NCBI RefSeq assembly: GCF_009870125.1
Contig: NC_046681.1
Coordinates: forward strand, 16,381,001 to 16,445,000
Length of the DNA: 64,000 nucleotides
DNA from: Drosophila pseudoobscura
Lineage: Eukaryota; Arthropoda; Insecta; Diptera; Drosophilidae
Reading direction: 5' to 3'
Position numbers and translations under genes: made by a program. The notes beneath the pieces were generated by a model. That model ran no database searches. It saw only the letters and a program-made list of their open reading frames with translations, and had not been told where the DNA came from. This document shows, piece by piece, positions 34,201-48,000 of this stretch; position 1 is the stretch's first letter, and each line of letters begins with the position of its first letter.

Positions 34201-37200
34201 GGCATTCAGAACCACCCCAAAAACCAGCTATTTTTCACCCCTCTAACTACGCCCTTGCTTGGGCGGATGGGGGCTACAGTTGGGGCTGTAGTCCACTTTT
34301 ATGAGCGTTTAAATTAGTGCGTTTCCATTGCTGTTGTTGTTGTTGTGGGGGGCTTTTGGGGGTGGGAGGCCGTGGCCATTGTCGGACGTTATTGCCACCG
34401 ATTCCAACCCCCCAGACCCAGTCCTGCCCCGTCCTGCCGTGTCGTGTCGCGTCGCGTCGATGAAGGTCTTGGGGGTCTTTTTGCTTCGCTGCCGTGTTGT
34501 GTGTCCACTCTGGTGGCAAGATTGTTTTATGGCCAACGGCGGTTTAGTTTATTAGCCGCCAACATGCAGGTGATGGTGTCCCCCGAGTGGGCAGGGCGGA
34601 GAGCGGATCGGCGAGGAGAGGAGAGGAGTGCAGGTAAATGTATGGGCGTGGTGGATTGTTGGTAATTAAGACTGAAACTATGAAACCGGATACGGGTAAA
34701 GCGTTCGTCAATGTGGCGCCGTACGACGAGTCACTCTCCTGGGACAGAAAAAGGAAGCGACGGGTTCTACGACGATGAATTCCTACCCCATTCCTAATTT
34801 CTAATGATCTGAGTGACAAGAAACTAATTAGAAAGAGTCTCTGATTGAATAGCAGGGAAAACCCCAGGAAAAGTTGATTGAATTGCAGGGAAAACCGCAC
34901 GTAAAAATGGATTTAAGTGCGGGGGAAACTCTTTCAAGGAATAATGGACATTGGAATGTCTAGAAAGAGCTCAAATAAAAATTGAAATAAATCCTGAAAT
35001 TAAAGCCAGTAATGTTTCCACCTTTGAGAATGTTTTTTCAAGCATAAATCTGCAGAATTTTCTTCTCTTGTTTGTTGTTGTTGTTGCTTCCGAGGTTAAA
35101 GAATTATGCATAAATATTTTATAGAAATTTGTAGCATTTCCATCAAAGCAAAATGTCAGCAATTCCGCACAAAAAGGGCCCAAGGAAAACACCCGACACC
35201 AAGGCATAAATAAAGGATATTCGTATGAGCAGCCAGCAGCCAGAAGGAGGAGGAGGAGTAGGAGGAGCGGTGGCAGCGGTGGATATCTGTCAGAAGCAGG
35301 AAAAGTGGAAAGAGCACCAGAGGAGGAGTGCAGGAGCTCAAAAGACGGCCAGCAACTGTGTGAAAATTATACGTTCAATGAAAATATTTGCCAACACATG
35401 GAAGCACACCCGCACACACAAAGAAAAAAGAAGAGAGAGTCCTGCGAGGAGTACGAGGCGCAGTGTGTCTCAGCCATATGCCGACTGATGGTTCGTACTA
35501 CGCTTACCGGAATAACACTCCTCCTCGCTCGCTCCCTGCTGCTGCCCCTTCGGACTTTTTGTGGTCTCGCCTCCTGGGGGCTTAGAGGCACGACCACAAT
35601 GCAATTTTGCGGTTGCACACTTATAGAGAGAGGAGTGAATGAGATACGGGGATAAGGGGGCTGCCAGGGGGCAAGGGACAGCTCACTTGAATGCGCAATC
35701 AGCAGGACCTCCACGGACCATGTCCTTTTTGGTGCGTGTGTAATAATAAAATTGTCAGGCTCATAAATAAAATGTTGCATACAAATGGGCGAACAATCAA
35801 AGCAGGAAGATGGGTGGCAGCCGGCGGGAGAGCGAGCGAGAGGGGAGAACAGGATGAGGATAAGGGCGTGTGGCAGGGAATCCAAAGAGAGCTGGGAATG
35901 GCATGGTGCAGGGCAGGGTACGGCGCCCATTTCCATATGCAGTGCAGTGGCATGCAACGAATGCGATAACCAAAGTTGACCGCAGCATTGCTCTGATTTT
36001 TACCGCCCTCCCACCCCCTGGTTACGCCCATTTTGGGGTCAGAATCTGTCGCAACCTTTTCACAGCTCCATCTTTCTCTCTGGCCCGTTTTATTCCTGGG
36101 ATTTTCGCAGCTCTGCCCAGTGCAGTGTCCATATCAGTATTCATGTCCATGAATTTCCTTCATTTAATGAACTTTGGTTTTTTGCTTTTCGCCCAAGTTT
36201 TACCAAGCGCATAATTTCGTTTTAATATTCATTTTAATAATATTAAATATCATGTGTTGTGTGTGTGTGGTGTGTGGGCAGAGGGCGAGGGAGTTTTATC
36301 ACGTATACGCATCGTTGCATCCACAGAATACCACAGAGTGGGGGAGAGGGGCAGAAAGGGCTCTGTGGATGAGTCCTACACCAATGAAGATTTAAATGAA
36401 AAGTCAAAGATAATTTGTTGCACAAATTTGCATTTTATATTGCTGGATATTTATTATAATGAAAATTGCTAGATTATCGTTTTCCTTGTTTTTTTTCCAA
36501 GTGTTAATTGAGAAATATTATTAATTTATTGGGTTATGAAGATAGGCAGCACTTGTATCTTGATTTTCAGAGCATTGGCAGCACTTGTATGTTATTTTCC
36601 AGAGAATGGGCAGCACTTATTTGGCAACACTTGCTTTTCAGCTATTTTTACTCACTTCCCACTTTGTTTAATCCCAAATTGTATTTATTTTCTTTGTTCT
36701 TATGAAAATATCACATTTTCCATGAAATATTATATGTTAGACATGGTTTAGTTCCATGTGGCATGCCCCAAAATATGAAATTATTTGCAAATCAGAGACA
36801 AAAGAGTAAATCAACATCAATTTGCTTGCAACACAACATTATTATTCGTCCTCTGGGGAGTCCTGCGGCTGCCGTTGGGGGTCCGGCAGGAGGCATTAGC
36901 ATAAATAATTTCATCAATTTACTGCCTCCGTAACTTCCCCGCCCTGCCCCCGTCCCTACCCTACCAATCTTATGATTATTATTATTATTGAATTTTCGTA
37001 TTTTGGCAAATTTCCCACATAATAAGAGGAAAGCAGAGAAAGCGCGAAGGAAAAGCAAACATTTGTGCGATATTTGTGTTGTGTTTTCGGGTGCGGGGCG
37101 CGGGGGGCGGGGGTGGTCTTGTTTCTTCTGAAGAAGAAACATATTTGGTATGCAAATGATGACAGCCCGAACCGCAGCAGAGAACCAGAGCCCACAACGT

Positions 37201-37242
37201 GGTCCGGCAATCGTGTGGATGGGGCCGCTGGAGCCCCCGGGA
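31286..37242. other. non-coding stretch, no gene seen
   Basis: It includes a CAG/CTG-type tract (31305-31390), a good minus-strand donor at 32749 whose exon has no stathmin-compatible coding frame, and a threefold GGCAGCACTT repeat (36545-36620). Interpreted as intron. Confidence 0.45.
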
Positions 37243-37264
37243 GGGGGGGGGGGGGGGGGGGGGG
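37243..37264 (+). repeat. poly-G run
   Basis: About 22 consecutive G. A TG dinucleotide tract follows at about 37328-37356. Confidence 0.95.
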
Positions 37265-40200
37265 TCTCTGTTCGAAGTAGAATGTTATCCTGGGCCAAAC
37301 ATTGCCGCAAGTGCAGCAATTGCCATGTGTCTGTGTGTGTGTGTGTGTGTGTGTGTTAACATGGCAAGCATTTTAGCCAGAAAACTATCCCCCTCCGCTG
37401 CACCCCCCCTTCGGCGAGACAGAGAAAGAGAGCCCTGCTCTTGGCTTAATGCATAATTGAAGTTTTATGCAGCAAAGTTTTGGCCCCGTTCCCCCTGCAC
37501 CCCTTTTGCGAATAAACATTTTCCAGACAAATACAAATCCCGCATTCGAAATACAAATATTCGTTTTGGCCAGGGAAAGCAGCAGCCCCGAACAGAATGA
37601 ATTATTGTGTGTTCAGGCCAGGAATTAAAGGTCTTCCAAATGGAGATGTTCTCTGTTTTGGCCAGCAGGGAAACAGAGGAAATAGAGGAAGCAGAGGTTC
37701 TCAGAGATCATGCAAATGAGTCTTCAAATGGGTTTTACTCTGAGAGGATTATGAAACAAGAGATGCATCTTTCATCAAGGGATTATTCACTCAAGTTTAG
37801 GCTTTTATTAAACAGAAGTTTCAATGATCCTTTATTCCCCCTAAAGAATGGTAATCGCTCTTCGCAGAGGATATTTCTCTTTCACTGTTTCCTCTATGAT
37901 ATATTTCTGTAGTCCCCAGTTTATTAGCCATTATTGCAAAGCATTGGCTTTTGGCCTTCCGCCAGACTGCAATAAAGATTAATGTTTTCTCCGCCCTACA
38001 AATCCATCCCCCCTCCTCCCACCATGATTGCCACAAACAACAAACTATTTTCTCTCTCTCTCTCTCTCCCGCGGCAATTTGTCATCATAAACAATATTTC
38101 ACAATATCCGCTTTTGCCTGTTTTGCCATTTTTACTCTTGAGCTTTTGGCCATTTTGCTAAAAACCAGAAAACAACAAGCAGCGAAAGGGGGGAGGGGGA
38201 ACAGGGTACACGGCTTTCAGGGAATACTGGCACTCTTTAGAAGGAAATGGTGGAAAAGAAAACCAACGGGGAGAGCCATTTGCAATAGTTTGCAGACCTT
38301 CTGGACCTTCAAAAATTGTTTGATTTTTATATTGAAAACCATATTTTTTTTGCAAACGTTTCATGAATATACAAATATAAAACAGAATTCCAGCAAAAGC
38401 CTGAGGAATAAAGGGGTAAATATTCGTCCATAAATATGAATAAATCTGAATTTTCTGGCTTTTCCTTTGGGGATTTTCCTTATTTACAGTCACAACAGAA
38501 ATGTCTCCCCCCCGCCCCGTTTGGAGGGTATTTAAAAAAAAAAGTTTTAATTTTAAGTGCGAGAATTGTTTTTATTTCGTTTTTCCACTCATTGAAGAAA
38601 CTGTTTTTTTTTCTTCTTTTTTTTCCACTCATTGAGGAAAATGTTTCTCCTCTTTTTTCCACTCATTGAAGGAAGTGTCGCCAGTCGGCGGCCATTTCTG
38701 TTTGTTTGCTTTAACACTTTCGCACTTCTCTCTCACTCTGCATATACATCTTCCTTCTCACTCTCTCCTCTTGCTTTTAGTTGTGTTGCTTTCTGTTTTA
38801 ATTGCGTTTCTCCGTGCAAAGAGGGGGGAGAGGTGGGGCAAAAAGAGTGGAATTTAATTAAAGCAAATAAAATGTGTTAATTAAAAAACTGTGCATATAA
38901 TTGAATTGTCAACTGCATTCATACGCAGATCCTGGAACACAGAGACTCCTGAATGCCGAGCAGTTCGGATCCCACTTCCTGGCTTTTTGCACAAATATTG
39001 AGCAATAAATATAAACATAAATCGATAGGGGTGAGAGGTGTGTGAGGAGCTATTAGAGGAGTGCCTCTACCATTGTCGATGGATACCCTCCCTTGCTGAG
39101 CTAAATTTGTGACTGTGTGGAAGACATACGCCCCGACAGCAGATCCCGATCACACGCCGCGTGTTTGTTTGTTTACATTGGAATACGAGAAAGAAGATAA
39201 GCAAAGGACTAGCGAAAGCCGCTGGATTGCTAAGCACAAATGTTGTTGCTGTATTAATAAGCACAGAGATACCGAGCGCATAGACAAAAAAAAACGAAGA
39301 GATCGGGCGAAGTCCAATGAGAGTGCGAGCACGAGCAAGACCCAGCAAGACCGAGCGTAAGCTTAAGCACAGGCGCTTGGACAGCTTGAAAAAATGAATG
39401 CGGCAGCGGTGCAAGCGAGAGCGTTCTCTCCTACTCTTCCTACCTGCCTCTCTTTTTCCATCCAACTCTTCTCGATTGTCTCTCCCATTCTCTCTTCAGC
39501 TACTTTTGCTATTAGCACGCTTTTGATGAAGCTCAGCTTTTAAGCTCAGCACTACTGAATGTGATTTGATCGTGCTTTCCAGAGAGTACGATGCAACTGA
39601 TGATGTGGGTGAGCGGTGAACCAAAGCCGATGAGTAAATAGCAACAACAAACGCCTACACAAAAACAATGCTAGGCAAAACGTTTGCTTGCATCGATTGC
39701 GTCGATTGCCCCCTAAAAGATTATAATTTAATAAATCTGTTAAAATCTTAAAAGCACTGACTATTTACGAATATTTTTAAGTATGAGAGTGCGATCAAAC
39801 AGGGATCAATTCAAAAGTTTGGATAATTCTCGACTAAGGTAGAAAAATGCAAGAGTGAGATAGATAGCCTTGAGCAAGCGCTGGTGGATTGATTTTCCCT
39901 TAGGGCAACCAAAGCAGGGCAAGTGAGCCGGGGGTTGGCGGCCCACGAGCGAAACGAGTCCACAGGGGACTTGCCTTTTAGTTCTAATTCAATAAATAAT
40001 ACCACAATAACTACTAATACCACTTTATATACTAGGTCTTGCGAAGAGTACAGATTCGACATATTTTGGGCCTGTGACGATGCCCAGGTAGGGGCGAAAG
40101 CTTTAAAATATAAGGAAATATTAGCCCTGCTTTCAAAAACTTCTCCCCGAAATCATAATACCCTCCTCTTGAAGGGCATAGGGCCTCTACCTATGAGGGA

Positions 40201-43200
40201 GTATTTTTCGCATTTCCATTTCCCCTTCGATTTCCATCAACATTAATTTTTAATTGCAAATTGAGTCTTGTTTATTGATTTTACAGCGGATTGCGATAAA
40301 AATGTAAAAAGAATGCGTAATATTTATGAGTGGAAATATTATTTGTACGACACGTATATTGCATTATCAGTTTTTTTTTTTTTTGCCACATTCACATTCC
40401 GATTCACACACGCATTTTCCGCATTTTCCAGGGCTAATATTTTGGGGCGGCTTTATTATGATTGCGTCGCTAACTTAATTAGCTTTTAATTAGTGCAACG
40501 CTGGATGTAAAATAAATATTGAATTTCGGAAAATTCTGTTTGCTATTTACACAGGTTTTTCATTTTAATTATAGAAAAATTAATTGTTTGCAGTAGATGA
40601 AGGGTCTTTCCATCTGTCCTTCTGTCTGTCCCTCTGTCTATCTCTCTGTCTGTCTCTGTTTCGTGTGTTAATTAGGGATAGAAAATTCTGTTAAATATTG
40701 CATGATTATATAATGCTGGATAATTGCCGAGGGATTAGTGGAGGAATTACCGGAATGCGATTTTTCATTAGTTAAACATTTTTGTGATTTAGAAAGGGGG
40801 AATTATTGTTTGCCTTTTCTTTTGTTAGTTTTTCATTGAAATTACTGATACTCCTCCTCGTATCGTACAGATACAGCGTGTACGAGTATCTACCCCTAAT
40901 GAATGCATTCATGTTTTATTCATTTGAAAACTATCCAATCTTCCACCCTTCCAATTCATTTCTAACCTCACTCAAGAGTTTGACCAACAAAACTAGTTAA
41001 GAGAAATCTGTTACACTCCCATTCCTTTCACACCCCCAACTTCACACCGACCTCCACATGTATCCCCCCTCCGACCCCCGACCCCTGTTCCACAACTTTT
41101 TCGCACTTTAATGACTTTTGCGCGAGGAAGTTTTTGCCGTTTTCTTGCCATTAGCCAAAGGCGAAGAAGATACATATAGAAAATTAATGAACTTGCCGGA
41201 AAATATGGCAGCAAGGGACAAAAGAGACTGAGAGATGGAAGGGTGGAAAAGACTGGCAAAAAAAGGTGGAGAGAGGGGGAGAAAGAGTGGGAGAGTGGGA
41301 GAGAAGTGCTAAAATTGGCAGATGGCCATAATGAATGTGAATGCGAAAATCTGGCAACAGCTGAAGGGTTTTCTTTCTTTCGGTTTGGCACTGATTGAGG
41401 AAGAGGGTATTCGAGTAGAATAAAAGGCCACTAATGGTCTCAGGAATAGCTTGAAAATTCAACAGGGAAATGCACTTTTGAAGAGAAGAAACCAGTTTAA
41501 GGGAATTGCAGAAATATATGATAATTCCATCAACAATCTCAGTATGATTGCCTTCAGAAATTCCCCTAAAACAATGCAGGGGACACCTTCCTTTGGGTAT
41601 CCTCTGGCCACACACTGATATCTGATACAGACTCTCATTGTTATTCCTCCACTCTATTATCCCTCGCGTAAGCCAGCATTATTATCCTCCTCTCTCGAGC
41701 ACTGGAATCATCACAGGATCCCCACAACATCTGGCAGCCCTAATTACAAGCCCCAACCCGCCAGACCAAGCGAATAATAAATATGAAGCGGATTTTGGTC
41801 CCCAAAAACCAGATGAAAATTAACTGCCGGGAACCTGCATATATTCTCCAGTAAACACCGAGCGAAAAAAATGCTTCTACAGGACATAGAGCTTATCCCA
41901 CAAAAACCACAGAGGGCGAGACACATTCGCAAAGTATTTAAAATGTTGCAACAATAACAAATAACGAATTAATTTAATACGCTTTCACGTGGACAGAGAG
42001 AGAGAGAGTCAACGTACAAAATAACACGTATACGCCCCCAAGGAGGCGGGGGGTGGGGGGATTGGCCAGGATTCTACTTCATTTTCCATGGCGCCGTCCA
42101 GACGATTCTGACATTTTATTACCTCACAAAAAGCCAACAAAAGCGAGAGAAACGCCAGGAACAAACAGCCACGAAAGCCAAGGATAAGTCTGGGGGGAAA
42201 GCAAGAAGAAGGCGTGTTTTTCTGGGTGGAATGACTCACTTAGGCCCCTCGGCTCTCGGTCTACACCTGACCGACACAGCGACGCCCCTCGACAGGCTTT
42301 ATATTGTGTTCCCGTGGTTGTTCCTGGATGTTCTCCCTGGGGCAGGGCCCTGTCGTTGTTGTCGCGTTTTCGGCTTTCCCTTTGCCGTACTACATTGTCA
42401 AACTAATACTACGGGTTCTGGGAAGTCTCCCTCCCGTAACGAAGGCACGTAGTGCCCATCAGACAGTTTCAATGTCCATTAGTTCCGATGATCAGGAGAG
42501 AGCGTCGCAACTTTGTCCATCAAACAATTAGAGGCGAGAATGAAGGCGAGGACAGACTCCTCCTCGGGTGAAGGCTTTGCCTATTTTTGGATGGAAATCT
42601 CATTAAATTGTGGGTCCCCAAAGATGGAGGCGGGCTTTTTTTGGGCATGGAACTAAAAATAAACCAGGTTTAGGGTTTATTTGTGGAACACAAGGGACTT
42701 ACATATTATGGGAATTATATTTTGATTTATTTTTAAGCATATTTTGTATTGTTTTGGCATTATACTTACTTATAAATTTGACTTTCTTGTTGAGACGCGG
42801 CTGCTTGGAGCGCACTTTATTATTTTTCTTAATGGGCGCCGATCTTCGCGATACTATTGATTTATAGGCATCGATATATCCGCCATTTGGTAAAGCATGT
42901 GTTTAAAAATATTATGGAGAAAAGTATTCGCTCATTAGAACAACATTTGGTGTATAAAAATAGTGGAGAAAACCTTTTGGTAACAGTTTGATTTGACCTG
43001 AGAAAATACACCTCTAATAGATGTAAAAATTAATTCAATTTGTAAAAAAAAACTAAACGAAAAACTAAAATAAATTGCAATTCAATCTACCCTCCAGTGA
43101 AACTCCTGTTTGGAGATACATTTCCAATGAGGCTGCCATTTAGAGAGATACATTTCCGACATTCAATTTTACACAGTTACAAAGCAAAAACAACAGCCAC

Positions 43201-43989
43201 AGAATCCCCCAAGGTAAAGGCGGAAAATCTTTCAGCTTAGTAAACATTTTCAGCAGCTTAAAGTTTTCATTTGAGTAATTGAAGAAAAACAATCCGACTT
43301 TATTTCGCACTTAATTGAAGTCAAATATATCGGCTGCCTGCAGATATTTCGATGTGTATCTTTGCCAAAAGTCGAGTAAATATACCTTCCACAAGTTAAG
43401 ATTTGCTGAATATCGATTTCAGACCAGAAAGAAGGGAAAATGTGTTCTTAAAGATGCCGCACAAATTTGCATATTCGAAAAACGCCAGATGAGAGGGATT
43501 GAAAGGCCGGCAGGAGTGGTCCTTCGACCTCAGATTGGATGGAGAATCCCTTCTGTTGGAATGGCAGCATTTCAACAGCTGGTGAAGCGGCCCTGGGCCT
43601 GCTTTTAGCCATGGCCATTGTTGCTTTTACCCTTGCCCACCGCCGCCCTTTTTTTCTTGGGCCTCTGTTTATTTGTGTCACACTTTTGTTTCCGGCCAAC
43701 AGTCAAACAGGCAACAGTCAACAGGACGCAAGGACCAAGGCTGAGCCAAAAATTGTTCAGACAATAACATTGAATTTTTATCGAAACACGTTTCAGGGCT
43801 CCACTCAGGGAAAGACCGGGCAAAATGTGTTTTATGCAAATAAACTTTTATGTTAAATGCATGGACGAAGTGGCTTGGCTTTTGTGTGGGCAGAACAAAG
43901 TTTCTGCCACAATTTGTGGCAATTAAGTGAAAGAAGAAGTCAAAGAAGGAGAGGCAGGAGACAAGCCAAAATGTTGACACAAGTCCAAG
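37265..43989. other. non-coding stretch, no confirmed gene
   Basis: 6.7 kb of mixed low-complexity DNA. The only exon-like signal is a basic, ATG-less minus-strand frame ending at a donor near 42771 (see findings). No other splice pair or family motif was found. Confidence 0.45.
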
Positions 43990-44020
43990 GAGTGGTGTGT
44001 GGCATGGCACTCCCTCTGTT

Positions 44021-44080
44021 GCGACGCTGTTTTGACGCGTTTTCGACGCTGTTTCGACGCTGTTTCGACGCTGTTTCGTG
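44021..44080 (+). repeat. short tandem repeat, 11-base unit CGACGCTGTTT
   Basis: Four to five copies, the second diverged (TGACGCGTTTT), ending in CGTGTCG. Confidence 0.85.
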
Positions 44081-44769
44081 TCGTTCCCGTTTCTTACCCT
44101 GTTTTGAAAATTTAATAACAGCTTATCAAAGTTTTTTCAGTTTCAGATCCCCTGCCTTTCATTTGGAGCTTAAGCAAAGTTCTTTGCGCTCATTAGAAAT
44201 TTCGGAAACTCACAGCCTTTCATTAGGAGTTTCGGAGAACTTTCCTTCCATTTAATTGGGAGTTAAAATTTAATTTTTATGCCCCAAGATGGAGAGATGT
44301 GCCTCAGCTTCTATCCGTTTCCGTTACCGCTTCCTACGTCTGTGGCTGTGGCTCATTAAGATGGCCAAAATATACAGTTAACTGGAGAGCAGCAGCAGCA
44401 GCAGCAGCGGCAACTGATAAACAGAGGAGTAATTTGTGATTATGGCATACTTTCGGGCGACCAAGTGAAATATATTGCCTTGCGACCTGTGACCTTTTCC
44501 CCCTCAAGTTTTCTGTCGCAAGTCCAAAGACGACACACAGGACATTTTCTGCTAGATTAAGCATAATTTTATAATTGGATGCGCAGCAGAGCGTGCAGCA
44601 GAGCACCCCACGCCCCCACTGCCCACCGCCCACCGCCCCAAGATATAGGCGGGAGGGCGTGGCCAATATCGTTCTTTAAGGGAAAGAAAATGGCAAGAAA
44701 ATGACATTCCAGAGAATGATTATTGCGCCAGAGATATTGGAACGATGGCGAGGTGTAAATTTATGAGGA

Positions 44770-45055
44770 AATTTTGAATTTTCTAGTATATTTTCGATAT
44801 ATTTCTGGTATTTTTCTAGAACATTTCTAATGAATTTTTTAAGGGCTTCCTATGAATTTCTAGTATATATTTAGTATTTTTTTTGTATAGTTCTGGTATC
44901 TTTTTAAAACTCTTCAATTCTATATATTTCTAGTATATTTCAGGCATATTTCTGGTATATATCTGGTATATTTTCGGTATATTTATAGTATATTCTTGGT
45001 ATATTTCTGGTACATCTTCCAGGTAAATTTCTAATAAACTTTTGGTATCTTTCTG
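44770..45055 (+). repeat. degenerate tandem repeat based on TATTTCTGGTATAT
   Basis: Many imperfect copies with spacing of roughly 13-16 bases, with TCTAGTATAT and TTTCGGTATAT variants. A minus-strand frame through it (around ENIPDIYQKY) is a repeat translation. Confidence 0.8.
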
Positions 45056-48000
45056 TCTTGACTACATTCCGCGGATTTTGTCTTGAGCAAAATCCGAAAT
45101 CATTATTTATCCCACGAGAAATCACGGCTTTCGGGCGTGGGAGGGGGGTTGTAGGAAAGGTGGGAAAACTGTCGAAAATTGTCGTCGATGTGTCTTCAGC
45201 AGCTTGCATTCTGGGGATCAAGGAATCCTATAGACATCCATTTATCATCGCCGCAGCAGTGGCATCCTCCAAACGACCCCAAGACGGCGCCTCCTGTGGC
45301 AAGGAAAGGATACAAACGAGCGGCAACGGCGGCGGCGGCGCAATATGCGAATGTCAGTGTCATTGTTGAAGTGTTTGATTGTTGCCAGATGGGTTGCAAC
45401 TAGGATGAGAGGCTTAGACGTGTAATGGGAGTGGAATGCATGCATGAATTATTTAACAGCAGCGCCCCCACGAGAGAGTCTCTCTGTCTCTCAAGGGCCC
45501 AGACGGGGGAGGAGAAGAGCAAACAGTTGACGTTTGACATGAAGGCTGGGGTGGGGTGGGGGAGTGGCTGGGGCATAAGCACAGGGTCCTCGAAAAAGCA
45601 GCAAAAAAAAGGAAAAGAGAAAGAAAGAAAAAATAGTGCAAATGCAATTTACGCCACAAACAAAGGAGCACAAAAAGCAGACACAAAATAGGAAAGAATG
45701 GGCGGGAAAAACTCCCCCACTAAAAGGAGAGCCTCCAGTGGAAGCTGCCCCACCCCCACCTCCCCCTGCCACCAGAGTACAGGCACTCACTGAAGTTGAA
45801 GAAAATTGCATTAAGTGAGGCAGACAGCGAAATAGAGGCACGTAGATGAGCGCCAGATCCCAGCCGCCATCCCATCTGTGCTCGGACGAGGAATTTTCGG
45901 TTGTGTGAAAGCCCTGCAAAGGGCTGGAGGTTATCCCCCCTCCCACCCCTCCCCGCAAGGCCGCAGAGGAGCAGGAGAGGGGGGGGGGGCGGGTGGCAGG
46001 TGGCAGCATATGCCCCGTGCATATGTCATATCTGTCGCTCTTCCAGACGACAGACAGTCGCTCTCTGCGTGCAGCACGCGGTTTGTTTTATGCTATCCAA
46101 AATTTGGTTAGTCATAAATTTAAGTTTCTGGAGAGCTTTTCCCACAATCCGCACACAAAAACAAATACCTCTAAAAATATTCCACTTTAGTTTATTTTTG
46201 TGTACAAATTTGCAGACTCAGATTTCTTTTAAATACTGCAAAAATAGGGAGTAGAAATTCGAAGCAAGATATCTGCTCTTTTCTTGCTAAAAATATGCTA
46301 AAATATTCTCGGGGTTTTCCTTTCCATTTCCTGCGGAAATTCCCCTTTAAGGAGTGCTTTAAATTCCAGATCTCAATCAATTCTCAACTGAATTTAAGGA
46401 ATACAACCTTCAGCTGTTCCTGAAGTTCCTTAAACCCCACTGCATTCCCCCAAGATATTCCTCAAAAGTACGAATATCGCATAAAAATGAAGGGGAAATG
46501 GGGATAAAGGATGAACAAAAGTCATGCGGGAATATCCCGATGCATCCATCTTCTGCCAACGTTGAGTCAACAATTTTATGGACTCGCCACAGGAAGAAGG
46601 AGCTCCTCCGGAGAGCAGTCGCTGGCGAAGGAGACTGTCGTCGAAGCAGTGACGGATGATGACATATACCCACGGAATTTCCATGCAAGGACCCTTCACT
46701 TTTATCGGCGGAACTGTCCACATATTTAAATGTTAAAATGCTGAATGTCGCAATGGATATGCAGTTCCAGTGTTGGCGGGCCAATTTGCTGGCCGAAGAG
46801 AGCATGTGGCATGCCCCCTGGCATGACAATGAGGGGTAAAGTCACCGAAATATGCAACTTCATTAATTTTTCGGAGAGCCGAGGAAAACCAACAAAAGAA
46901 ATGAAAATTAAGTAATGTTATGTATGCGTCTGTTACGTGAGGCACATGCGAAAGAGGAAGCGAAACAAAAGGAAGGAGCTGGAGATGGAGCTGGAGCCTA
47001 CTGGAAGGATAATATGGAAAAATGTGCCCGCTACGTGACAGAGTGGCCCAAATATTTCAACGTACTGCCCCACCAAGAGGAGACCTCCGTCTGCAGCTGT
47101 GGCAGAGATACATTTCACCAAATAAAGTTAAAAAGTTTCCCGCAAGAAACTAAAGAAAATTTGATTACGACGAATGATAGATGGGATACGTGAGGATGGT
47201 GAGGATGCGGTGGCCTGAAGCATGAAATGTGCTCAAGGCTTAAGGAAATCATTGTAACGAGTGTGGAAATTACACTAATCCGAATTAGGGCTGAGCTAAG
47301 GAGGCAAGTACAGAGGAATATCGAACCTCGAGTGTCCCTAAATGTAAGAATTCCTCCTAGAAGACTTCTTCGACTTTTTTAAATCGGAATCAAAGTTGGA
47401 TCAAAGTTTTTCCTACATCTATGTAGGAGCTCCGTAAAAGAGAATTTCCTGCCTTTGATAGACTCCTCTGCGAATTTCCTTTGTGCTTTTCAGCCTCCGG
47501 CCATCACACAGATTTAATTTGTTCCTCTAAATTCTCTCTCTCTCTCTCGCTCTCTCTCTCTGTCTTTTTTTGCCCCTCTATCGGTTCCTCTCAATGTTTC
47601 ATGTGCTTTTAAACGAGTGAAAATTACACACAAGAGACGACACTCGAAAGAGTCGGTGGCATTATTAATGACTTTCGACAGTCAGTTTGTTGGAACACCG
47701 AGGACGCCCCCCACCCCCGTCCCCTTCCACCAAGCCGCGCCCCAAAAAGGTGTTGGCCGCGCGGCAGGAAATGAAAACAGGGTTTCGTAAAAGTTCGCCT
47801 GCCACAGGACATGGATGGAGCTCGGCCGTAAAACAGATCCCGACGAGTGTTTGTCAAATTTGACAGGCGCTTCACACACACAAAAAAAAGAAGGGACAGC
47901 ACAGGACAGGATAGGACAGGACAGGATAGGATAGGACAAAAAAATGTATTTGTTTATGGCTGGCAGCTGTATTCATAAACATTTGAGTTTTATTTACGAG

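Noticed and set aside
42610..42867. Plus-strand 85-codon hydrophobic frame
   Set aside because: The hydrophobic run comes from T-rich codons in AT-rich DNA; the minus-strand reading with a donor is the better candidate.
46915..47193. Plus-strand 92-codon frame
   Set aside because: Ordinary composition but no recognisable motif, no poly(A) or promoter context, and chance frames of this size are expected in 64 kb.
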